Source: Azonexus sp. (GTDB lineage: Bacteria > Pseudomonadota > Gammaproteobacteria > Burkholderiales > Rhodocyclaceae). Taken from it: DNA of 44,049 nucleotides. Where the stretch lies: contig JAUYEI010000096.1 of the NCBI GenBank assembly GCA_030691385.1, positions 1-44,049 of the forward strand, written 5' to 3'. Position numbers and translations under genes: made by a program. Below the pieces are notes generated by a model that did no database searches, had not been told where the DNA came from, and saw only the letters and a program-made list of their open reading frames with translations. Shown here one piece after another: positions 37,916 to 44,049 of the stretch (the first letter of the stretch is position 1; each line of letters begins with the position of its first letter).

Positions 37916-37918
37916 AAA

Positions 37919-39427
37919 ATGTTCGAGTCTGCAGAACTGGGCCACAAGATAGACAAGGAAACCTTCAAAAAGGAGGTCCCGCTGCTGCGCGCGGCATTGT
38001 TGGACGCGCAGTACGACATGCTGGAGAAAAAGGACTTTCCGGTTGTCATCCTGATCAGCGGAGTCGATGGCAGCGGCAAGGGGGAAACGATCAACCTGCT
38101 TTATTCCTGGATGGACCCACGCCATATTTCGACGTTGGCCTTTTCGGAGCCTTCGGATGAAGAGCGGGCCCGTCCCTACATGTGGCGCTACTGGCGCGCC
38201 TTGCCGCCCAAGGGCAAGGTCGGCATCTTTGCCGGCTCGTGGTATTCGCAGCCGATTACCGACCGCATCAATGGGGACGTGCGTCGTTCCGAGTTGGATG
38301 AACGGCTCGACGACATCAATCGCTTCGAGGCCATGCTGGTCAATGAAGGGGCGCTGGTCATCAAGTTCTGGTTTCACCTGTCCAAGGATGGGCAGAAGAC
38401 GCGGCTCAAGGCACTGGAAAAAAATCCCAACACCGCCTGGCGCGTCACCAAGGAAAGCTACGATCGCCTGAAAACCTACAACAAGCTCCAGGAAGTGGCT
38501 GGCCATGTACTGCGCGTCACCAACACGGCACATGCACCGTGGATCATCGTCGAGGGCACCGACGACGAGTACCGCTCGCTGAGCGTCGGTCGCATCGTGC
38601 TCGACGCCATGAAGCGTCGCCTGCAGCAGGAAGGCCGTCAGCAGGTGTTGGTGGCACCGCCGATCATCCATGCCATCGACCGGAAAAACGTGCTCAGCGA
38701 GCTCGACCTCAAACAGAAACTGGTCAAGAAGGATTTCGAAAGCCAACTAGCCAAGTACCAGTTCCGTCTTTCCGAACTGGTGCGCGATCCGCGCTTTGTT
38801 GGCAAGCGTTCGCTGGTGCTGGTTTTCGAAGGTTCGGATGCGGCCGGCAAGGGCAGTACCATTCGCCGCATCGGCGCTGCGATGGACGCCCGGCAGTACC
38901 AGATTGTGCCGATTGCGGCGCCGACCGAAGAAGAGCGGGCACAGCCGTATTTGTGGCGTTTCTGGCGGCATCTGCCGCGCACCGGGCGGGCGGCGATTTT
39001 CGACCGTTCGTGGTACGGCCGTGTTCTGGTCGAGCGCGTCGAGGGCTTTTGTACCGAGGCCGACTGGCTGCGCGCCTACGCCGAGATCAATGATTTCGAG
39101 CACCAGATGGTCGATTCCGGCGCCATCGTCGTCAAATTCTGGTTGCAGATCAGTGCCGACGAGCAGTTGCGCCGTTTCAAGGAGCGTCAGGACACGGAGT
39201 TCAAGCGCTTCAAGATCACCGACGAGGACTGGCGCAACCGCGAAAAATGGGACGACTACGTGTCCGCCGTCTGTGACATGGTCGATCGCACGTCAACCGG
39301 GCTGGCGCCGTGGACCCTGGTTGAGGCCAACGACAAAAACTTCGCCCGGGTTAAAGTGTTGAAAACCTTGTGTGAGCGCCTGGAAACAGCACTGAAAGAC
39401 GACGACGGAAAATATTCGGACAAATGA
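37919..39427 (+). CDS. pap: Polyphosphate:AMP phosphotransferase (two-domain PPK2)
   Basis: Pap transfers phosphate from polyphosphate to AMP and makes ADP. The 502-residue protein has two PPK2 domains in tandem. Domain 1 has the P-loop GVDGSGKGE (about 48-56) but FAGSWY at 104-109. Domain 2 has the P-loop GSDAAGKGS (from 305) and the complete FDRSWY at 361-366. Only the second domain therefore keeps the Asp-Arg pair of active PPK2 enzymes, which suggests it is the catalytic half. AGGGGGG lies 8 bases before the ATG. It starts 3 bases after rsmE and overlaps argA by 4 bases. Confidence 0.94.
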   Translation: MFESAELGHKIDKETFKKEVPLLRAALLDAQYDMLEKKDFPVVILISGVDGSGKGETINLLYSWMDPRHISTLAFSEPSDEERARPYMWRYWRALPPKGKVGIFAGSWYSQPITDRINGDVRRSELDERLDDINRFEAMLVNEGALVIKFWFHLSKDGQKTRLKALEKNPNTAWRVTKESYDRLKTYNKLQEVAGHVLRVTNTAHAPWIIVEGTDDEYRSLSVGRIVLDAMKRRLQQEGRQQVLVAPPIIHAIDRKNVLSELDLKQKLVKKDFESQLAKYQFRLSELVRDPRFVGKRSLVLVFEGSDAAGKGSTIRRIGAAMDARQYQIVPIAAPTEEERAQPYLWRFWRHLPRTGRAAIFDRSWYGRVLVERVEGFCTEADWLRAYAEINDFEHQMVDSGAIVVKFWLQISADEQLRRFKERQDTEFKRFKITDEDWRNREKWDDYVSAVCDMVDRTSTGLAPWTLVEANDKNFARVKVLKTLCERLETALKDDDGKYSDK

Positions 39428-40743
39428 GCGATACCCCTTACGACGAGCATTTCGTCTCCTGGTTCCGGGCGGTCACGCCCTACATCAACGCCTTTCGCGG
39501 CAAGACCTTCGTCATTGCCTTCGGCGGCAAGGCGGTGGCCAGCGAGTTCGCCAAAACCTTGGCCTACGACGTCAATCTGCTGGTCAGCCTGGGCATCAGG
39601 CTGGTCCTGGTGCATGGGGCGCGCCCGCAGATCGAGGAAGAGTTGCGCGAGAAGAACCTGGAGTCGGTCTATCACCGCGGTTATCGGGTAACCGACGCCG
39701 AGGCGCTCGATTGCGTGCTCGATGCGGTGGGCAGTGTGTATCTCGAAATCGAGGCCATGCTGTCGCAGGGCTTGCCGAATACGCCGATGGCCAACAGCCG
39801 CATTCGCGTCATCGGTGGCAATTTCATTACCGGGCAACCGATCGGTGTGCTCGACGGAATCGACATGCAGTACGCCGGCAAGGTGCGCAAGGTCGATAGC
39901 GAAGGCATCAATGCCCAACTCGGCCTCGGCAACATCGTGCTGCTCAACTGCGAAGGGCCGTCGCCAACCGGCGAGATTTTCAACCTGCAGATGGAAGAGG
40001 CGGCCGAAGCCGTGGCCATCGCCATCAAGGCCGACAAACTGGTCTATCTGACCGATAGCCGCGGTGTCACCGACAACGGGGGCGAGTTGCTCGATGCAAT
40101 GACGGCTGACGAGGCTTTCCAATTGCTGCGCGACGCCGAGTGGCTGTCGGCCGACATCAAGCGCTACCTGCCGTGTGCCGTGCGGGCCAGCCGGACCGGC
40201 GTCGGCCGCGTACACCTGATCGGTTTCGAGCAGGATGGCGCCTTGCTGCGCGAGCTATTCACGCACGATGGCGTCGGCACTGTGGTCACCCGCGAATCGC
40301 TGGAAAATATCCGCGAAGCCAAGCCGGACGACATCGCGGCGCTGATCGCGCTGATCGAACCGATGGAGCAGGAAGGCATCCTTGTCCATCGGCCGCGCGA
40401 ACTGCTCGAACGCGAACTCGACCATTTCTCGATCATGCTGCACGATGGCATCATCGTTGGCTGTGCCGCGCTCTATCAGCATTCCGAGCAGGAGGCAGAG
40501 CTGGCCTGCCTGGCCGTCAGCCACGAACATCGCGAATGGGGCTACGGCGAGCAGTTGATGATCCGCATCGAGCAGCGGGCCCGCAAGGCCGGCATCAAGC
40601 GCCTGTTCGTGCTGACCACACGGACTGAGCACTGGTTTGTCGAGCGTGGTTTCAAGGTTGGTACGGTCGACGACCTGCCGGCCAACAAACGCGATATGTA
40701 CAACTATCAGCGGCGCTCCAAGGTGCTATTCAAAACCCTTTGA
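39424..40743 (+). CDS. argA: N-acetylglutamate synthase
   Basis: ArgA acetylates glutamate with acetyl-CoA in the first step of arginine synthesis. The 439-residue protein has an N-terminal amino-acid-kinase domain (FVIAFGGKAV, LVLVHGARPQIEEEL, RVTD, KVDSEGI) of the inactive, regulatory type and a C-terminal GNAT domain (about 295-435) with CLAVSHEHREWGYGEQLM as acetyl-CoA motif A. The length and order match the classical bifunctional-looking ArgA. It overlaps pap in an ATGA stop-start, so translation is coupled. A terminator follows at 40785. Confidence 0.95.
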   Translation: MSDTPYDEHFVSWFRAVTPYINAFRGKTFVIAFGGKAVASEFAKTLAYDVNLLVSLGIRLVLVHGARPQIEEELREKNLESVYHRGYRVTDAEALDCVLDAVGSVYLEIEAMLSQGLPNTPMANSRIRVIGGNFITGQPIGVLDGIDMQYAGKVRKVDSEGINAQLGLGNIVLLNCEGPSPTGEIFNLQMEEAAEAVAIAIKADKLVYLTDSRGVTDNGGELLDAMTADEAFQLLRDAEWLSADIKRYLPCAVRASRTGVGRVHLIGFEQDGALLRELFTHDGVGTVVTRESLENIREAKPDDIAALIALIEPMEQEGILVHRPRELLERELDHFSIMLHDGIIVGCAALYQHSEQEAELACLAVSHEHREWGYGEQLMIRIEQRARKAGIKRLFVLTTRTEHWFVERGFKVGTVDDLPANKRDMYNYQRRSKVLFKTL

Positions 40744-40784
40744 TGTTGTTTCATAACATATCATGACATTGCAACGATTCTTAT

Positions 40785-40810
40785 AAAGCCCGGTTTTTCC
40801 GGGCTTTTTT
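40785..40810 (+). terminator. Intrinsic terminator after argA
   Basis: AAAGCCCGG (40785-40793) pairs perfectly with CCGGGCTTT around a five-T loop and is followed by further T residues. It ends the rsmE-pap-argA unit and marks the edge of the native region before the integrated element. Confidence 0.9.
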
Positions 40811-40933
40811 GTTTCTAGTGGTTGCGTAATGAGTCGTGACAGCGCATACTTTTTGTGTAGCTAGTTGTGTTGCTATAGCGCGATGTGTGGTTTGAGGTGT
40901 GTGGCTTTTTGAAAATGTGTAGCTGGGGGCGTT

Positions 40934-42190
40934 ATGGGCAAGCTGACGGATGTTGAATTGCGGAATTGGATCAAGGCCGGGAAACCTGTTGCAAAGTCGG
41001 ATGGCGATGGCCTGAACTTTACGCTGTCCGCCAAGGGAACGGCCGCGTGGACGCTGCGTTATCGCTTTGGCGGCAAGGCCAAGGAATTAACCTTGGGGCG
41101 TTACCCCGATTTGACCTTGACCAAGGCCCGTGAACTGGCAGCCGAGAAGCGCGTAGAAATTCGCCGGGGTGTGGACGTTGGTGAGGCCCTTCAAGATCAG
41201 AAGCAAGCCGACAAGCTGGCGGCAACGCTGGCGAAGGTCGGGACAGTCAAGACGCTATACGATGAATTTTTTGCCAGCCAAATCGAGGGGCAGCGCAAGA
41301 AGCCCAAAGAGGTTTCCGGGGTGTTCGCCCTGCATATCCTGCCGAGGATTGGCAACAAGCAAGTTGCCGACGTTCGCCCTGCTGATATTGACGCCCTGTT
41401 GCACCCCTTGAAGCAACGGGGGGTGATCCAGACCGCCAAGAAGGTATTGCAGCTATCCAAGGCCCTTTTCGACTACGGCATGAAGCGCCATATCATCGCG
41501 GCTAATCCGGCGGCCCCCTTTGGCTGGAAGGATGTAGGGGGCAAGATGGGGGCGCGTAGTCGGGTCCTGTCCCGTGCCGAGCTGGTCAAGTTCTTCAAGG
41601 CAATGCGGGACACGCCGAACTTTCCGCCCTATTCGGCGGCGGCCCTGAAGCTGTTGCTCGCCCTGGGGGTCCGCAAAATGGAATTGCTGACTGCCACCTG
41701 GAACCAGTTCGACCTGAAGGCCGGGGAGTGGCATATCCCCAAGGAACAGACCAAGACCGAGGAAGCTATCCGCATTCCGCTTTCGCCCTGGGTGGTCGAC
41801 ATCCTGAAGGAACAGAAGGCGAGAGGGCATAACGCTTATGTCTTTCCGGTGCAGCGGATCGCCCCCGGCAAGCTGACCGGCTACATGGGCGAAACGACAC
41901 TGAACCACGCCCTTTACATGCTGCAATCCGACCTGGAACCCTTCACGGTGCATGACTTGCGCCGGACCGCCCGGACGCACCTTGCCGCCCTGGGTGTCGC
42001 CCCCTACATTGCCGAAATGTGCCTGAACCACAAACCAGCCAAGGGTATCGAGGCGGTCTATAACGTGCATGATTATTTCGAGGAACGCCGGGCCGCCCTG
42101 AATTCCCTTTCCGACCTGTTGGCACAGTGCGAAAAAGGCGATGCAAACAAAGTGGTTCCGATCAAGCAACGGACCCCGAAAAAAGCATGA
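40934..42190 (+). CDS. Tyrosine-type integrase
   Basis: The 418-residue protein is a phage/island integrase of the P4-like group. It has the N-terminal arm-binding domain (SDGDGLNFTLSAKGTAAWTLRY, LGRYPDLTLTKARELA), a central SAM-like domain and the catalytic domain with R247, H340-x-x-R343 and the nucleophile Y376. All key residues are present, so it may be active. A GGGGGC stretch lies before the ATG. Such integrases usually use a tRNA gene as target, but I see none here; the attachment site may be near the argA terminator. Confidence 0.93.
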   Translation: MGKLTDVELRNWIKAGKPVAKSDGDGLNFTLSAKGTAAWTLRYRFGGKAKELTLGRYPDLTLTKARELAAEKRVEIRRGVDVGEALQDQKQADKLAATLAKVGTVKTLYDEFFASQIEGQRKKPKEVSGVFALHILPRIGNKQVADVRPADIDALLHPLKQRGVIQTAKKVLQLSKALFDYGMKRHIIAANPAAPFGWKDVGGKMGARSRVLSRAELVKFFKAMRDTPNFPPYSAAALKLLLALGVRKMELLTATWNQFDLKAGEWHIPKEQTKTEEAIRIPLSPWVVDILKEQKARGHNAYVFPVQRIAPGKLTGYMGETTLNHALYMLQSDLEPFTVHDLRRTARTHLAALGVAPYIAEMCLNHKPAKGIEAVYNVHDYFEERRAALNSLSDLLAQCEKGDANKVVPIKQRTPKKA

Positions 42191-42227
42191 AGCACGCAGC
42201 CTTTTCTTCCTACCCCTACCGTTTTAT

Positions 42228-42396
42228 GCCGGGACAACCGGGACAAACTGCCGAAAGCCTTGCCAATAGGCCATCTTGCAAATTCAGTTTGAATATTTAC
42301 GCCGGGACACAGCCGGGACACGCCGGGACACTTCGTTATCAGGACGTTTCAGGTCGTGCGAAATGCCGCGCAAGGGTACTGCCGGGACCGGTCCCG
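42228..42396 (+). repeat. Cluster of GCCGGGACA-type short direct repeats and a palindrome
   Basis: GCCGGGACA or a one-base variant occurs at 42228, 42237, 42301, 42312 and 42322, with a related GCCGGGACC at 42381. The last forms a perfect 14-bp palindrome CGGGACCGGTCCCG at 42383-42396. The spacings of 9, 64, 11 and 10 bp place several copies on one face of the helix. It lies in the 243-bp gap behind the integrase gene. Iteron-like or excisionase/repressor binding sites are possible. Confidence 0.65.
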
Positions 42397-42433
42397 AACG
42401 GCCGGCGCGATGATGAAATGAGAGGGTGAAACC

Positions 42434-42733
42434 ATGCCGAAAACTGCCCGCGAACCGGCCCTGAAGCCGGCCAAAAATCCGCCCCCGTCTGTCCCGCTGA
42501 AATCGACTTTTGAGGGCGTGCAGCATACGTTCAAGGTGAGCGAGGCCCCGGTCCCCGACTATCCGCCGGCCGGCCCGCTTGGCGACTTGATGGCAGCCGA
42601 GGCCCTGCTTGACCTGTTGCGCCTGGCGGTCGAAAAGGACTTTGCTGGCGATTACCTGGAATGCCGGCAGGAATCGGCCGCCGTTGCCGCCGGCCATGCC
42701 TTGCGCCTCGTGCATCGCGCCCGGCTGGCCTAG
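42434..42733 (+). CDS. Hypothetical small protein of the integrated element
   Basis: I do not recognise this 99-residue protein. It has a basic, proline-rich N-terminus (about 1-28) and a helical part, LMAAEALLDLLRLAVEKDF...AAVAAGHALRLVHRARL. There is no signal peptide or membrane segment. GAGAGGG at about 42420-42426 is a good ribosome binding site. It follows the GCCGGGACA repeat cluster and probably forms a unit with the next small gene. A small accessory or regulatory protein of the element is likely, but no function can be given. Confidence 0.65.
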   Translation: MPKTAREPALKPAKNPPPSVPLKSTFEGVQHTFKVSEAPVPDYPPAGPLGDLMAAEALLDLLRLAVEKDFAGDYLECRQESAAVAAGHALRLVHRARLA

Positions 42734-42768
42734 GCCGAGGTGCTGGCGGTTGCCGTGAGCGCCCCGAG

Positions 42769-43014
42769 ATGACCCGCCCGAAAATCGAATTCACCCAGCC
42801 AAAACCCCGCGTCGAGGATTGGTGCGTAAAGCTTGACGGCCGAACGGCCGGCAGCGTTTGGCGATGCCGCGATCATTACATTGCCAGCGTAACGAACCAG
42901 GCCCGGCTGGCAACGCTTGACGATGCGTTCAAAGAGGCCCGCCGGCAAGGGCGATTGCCGCCCCAGAAACAAAGCGCGCCGCCCGGCAAGGCTGAAAACC
43001 GCTTGCCTTTGTAA
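42769..43014 (+). CDS. Hypothetical small protein of the integrated element
   Basis: An 81-residue protein that I cannot assign. It contains VEDWCVKLDGRTAGSVWRCRDHYIASV, a short beta-rich segment, and a basic Arg/Gln/Lys-rich end. The start at ATG 42769 is the most likely; the frame is open upstream but overlaps the previous gene in another frame. The ribosome binding site is weak. It ends just before the higBA promoter, inside the same small element. Confidence 0.55.
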   Translation: MTRPKIEFTQPKPRVEDWCVKLDGRTAGSVWRCRDHYIASVTNQARLATLDDAFKEARRQGRLPPQKQSAPPGKAENRLPL

Positions 43015-43030
43015 TCCTATCCATTACAAT
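43003..43030 (+). promoter_or_regulatory. higBA promoter with overlapping operator
   Basis: TTGCCT (43003-43008) and TACAAT (43025-43030) are spaced by 16 bp and look like a good sigma-70 promoter. A perfect inverted repeat TGTAAT-N7-ATTACA (43010-43028) lies between and over the -10 box, as expected for a HigA operator. The predicted start falls at about 43037, on the higB ATG itself. Confidence 0.7.
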
Positions 43031-43036
43031 CCATCC

Positions 43037-43315
43037 ATGATTCGCAGCATTCGACACAAAGGGCTGTTACGGTTTTTCTCGGAAAGTGACCGCCGGGGAA
43101 TCAACCCAAAACACGCGGCCCGCCTTGAACGCCTGTTGGACCGCCTGGAGTCGGCGGGCCGGCCGGAAGATATGAACCTGCCCGGCTTTGGATTTCATGG
43201 CCTGACGGGCTTCAATCCCAAGCGGTACGCCGTGAGCGTGTCGGGTAACTGGCGAATCACGTTTGCTTTTGACGGCGAAGACGCCGTCGACGTTGATTTG
43301 GAGGATTACCACTGA
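43037..43315 (+). CDS. higB: HigB-type toxin (RelE superfamily mRNA interferase)
   Basis: HigB toxins cleave mRNA on the ribosome. The 92-residue protein has the family pattern: MIRSIRHKGLLRFFSESDRRGI at the N-terminus, a basic helical middle, LPGFGFHGLTG, and YAVSVSGNWRITFAFDG...DVDLEDYH, with the conserved W-R-I-T-F strand and final Asp-Tyr-His. I start at ATG 43037; no ribosome binding site precedes it and the predicted transcript starts there. Its stop overlaps the higA start by one base. Confidence 0.92.
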   Translation: MIRSIRHKGLLRFFSESDRRGINPKHAARLERLLDRLESAGRPEDMNLPGFGFHGLTGFNPKRYAVSVSGNWRITFAFDGEDAVDVDLEDYH

Positions 43316-43677
43316 TGACCCTACGCGACCCGAACCGGAAGCCGACGCACCCCGGCGCGATTCTCCGGGAGGATGTTTTGCCGGCGCTAGGCATGACCCA
43401 GACAGAATTTGCCAAACGGCTGGCGGTTTCGCGCCTGACTGTGTCCGAACTGCTGCACGAAAAGCGCGGCCTGTCCGCTGATCTGGCTATCCGCCTGGGC
43501 AAGCTGACCGGGACCACGCCCGAAAGCTGGCTGAGAATGCAAGAGGCACTAGACCTGTGGGAACTGAACCGCGCCAAGGCCGGCGAATACGCCGGAATCG
43601 AGCGGCTGTTCGAGTGCGGAAGCCCTGGAACTTCTATGACCACGGATTCAGGTAGTTGTCATGGCACCCCCCCCTAA
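43315..43677 (+). CDS. higA: HigA-type antitoxin (XRE helix-turn-helix)
   Basis: HigA neutralises HigB and represses the operon. The 120-residue protein has THPGAILREDVLPALGMTQTEFAKRLAVSRLTVSELLHEKRGL, an XRE helix-turn-helix at about 25-65, then an antitoxin C-terminal helix to about LWELNRAKA. The final 20 residues (ECGSPGTSMTTDSGSCHGTP) look unlike the family and are followed by a run of eight C residues at the stop codon. The tail may come from a changed 3' end at the element's border. Translation is coupled to higB through the TGATG overlap. Confidence 0.9.
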   Translation: MTLRDPNRKPTHPGAILREDVLPALGMTQTEFAKRLAVSRLTVSELLHEKRGLSADLAIRLGKLTGTTPESWLRMQEALDLWELNRAKAGEYAGIERLFECGSPGTSMTTDSGSCHGTPP

Positions 43678-43702
43678 ATTATTGATATCCGACAAAGTAG
43701 AA

Positions 43703-44049
43703 TTAGTCAATAAAACCGGTTCGCCGGCACGTTGCTGGCGGCCGGGCCTCCCGTCTATCCAGATTTCCTGACTGCAGGCTCAACCGAACCAGGTCGGCAA
43801 TGTTGCTGACGCCGAGCTTGTCCATCATCCGGGCTTTATGAACCTCAACCGTGCGTGGACTGATACCCAGTTCGGCAGCAATTTCGCGATTGTGCAGGCC
43901 CGCCACGACCCGATCCATCACCTCAAGTTCGCGGGGCGTCAGTGTGGATAGCAGGCGCTCCACCTGATCACGGTTCATCACTGCGACGACTTTGGCCTGT
44001 TGGCCGGAAAAAGCATCGGCAATGCCGGCCAGCAACTTCTTGTAGTCGA
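43703..44049 (-). CDS. FixJ/LuxR-family response regulator, C-terminal part (cut by window edge)
   Basis: The visible 115 codons run from the window end to a stop at 43703. They hold a linker and a LuxR-type helix-turn-helix: LTPRELEVMDRVVAGLHNREIAAELGISPRTVEVHKARMMDKLGVSNIADLVRL. The upstream stretch (DYKKLLAGIADAF) fits the end of a receiver domain of the FixJ/NarL type, which should lie beyond the window. The reading frame stays open to the last base, so no start is visible. It is convergent with higBA and is probably native chromosome again. Confidence 0.88.
   Translation of the reverse strand, partial: DYKKLLAGIADAFSGQQAKVVAVMNRDQVERLLSTLTPRELEVMDRVVAGLHNREIAAELGISPRTVEVHKARMMDKLGVSNIADLVRLSLQSGNLDRREARPPATCRRTGFID

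Noticed and set aside
40740..40933. tRNA gene as integration target
   Set aside because: No sequence that could fold into a cloverleaf with T-loop GTTCGA-type signature is visible between argA and the integrase.
42228..42330. CRISPR-like array from the GCCGGGACA repeats
   Set aside because: The units are only 9 bp, nearly contiguous or irregularly spaced, without spacers of 30 bp or cas genes.

Overview
The window looks like a chromosomal segment of a betaproteobacterium, most likely of the Rhodocyclales (Dechloromonas/Azonexus-like). This is an inference from protein style, high GC in the core genes and the dnaX-ebfC-recR, petABC-sspAB and rsmE-pap-argA neighbourhoods; no database search was possible.

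Layout. (1) 1-3024: small SRP RNA followed by dnaX, ebfC and recR. (2) 3033-6920: the cytochrome bc1 operon petABC, then sspA and sspB, closed by a strong terminator. (3) 6948-13873: nitrogen assimilation, with nasA (nitrate reductase) and ybiB, then nirB and nirD (nitrite reductase). Both nasA and nirB have good sigma-54 promoters, and nirB also has paired NtrC-like sites. (4) 14189-15385, minus strand: a small membrane protein and the phosphatase cbbY. (5) 15565-22754, plus strand: a Calvin-cycle regeneration operon fbp-prk-tkt-gap-fba-rpe. No RuBisCO and no cbbR lie in the window. (6) 22755-24260: a junction with a frameshifted two-TM gene and an AT-rich HNH nuclease-like gene. (7) 24260-34325, minus strand: a second central-carbon cluster, in transcription order fbp, lipoprotein, tkt, gap, epd, pgk, pyk, fba. 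The two carbon clusters share fbp-tkt-gap-fba in the same order and converge on the junction, so they form a mirror image. (8) 34359-40810: a PAS-PAS-GGDEF-EAL protein, a thioredoxin-like protein, and rsmE-pap-argA. (9) 40934-43677: a small integrated element with a tyrosine integrase, a cluster of GCCGGGACA repeats, two unknown small genes and a higBA toxin-antitoxin pair. (10) 43703-end, minus strand: the C-terminal half of a FixJ-like regulator.

The least explained signal is a dispersed repeat of about 36 bp with core YACGGTCAACCGGAAA. Seven copies lie between 10.7 and 29.1 kb and none was found elsewhere in the window. Two copies are inside coding sequence (tkt and epd) in the same reading frame, one forms the 3' end and stop of cbbY, and the others sit next to nirB, rpe, fba and pgk/pyk. 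A second family is a MITE-like element of about 235 bp with terminal inverted repeats, present in two opposite copies. Three other palindromic repeats fill spacers inside the nir and cbb operons. I did not find a CRISPR array, a tRNA, or an identifiable multi-gene defence system.
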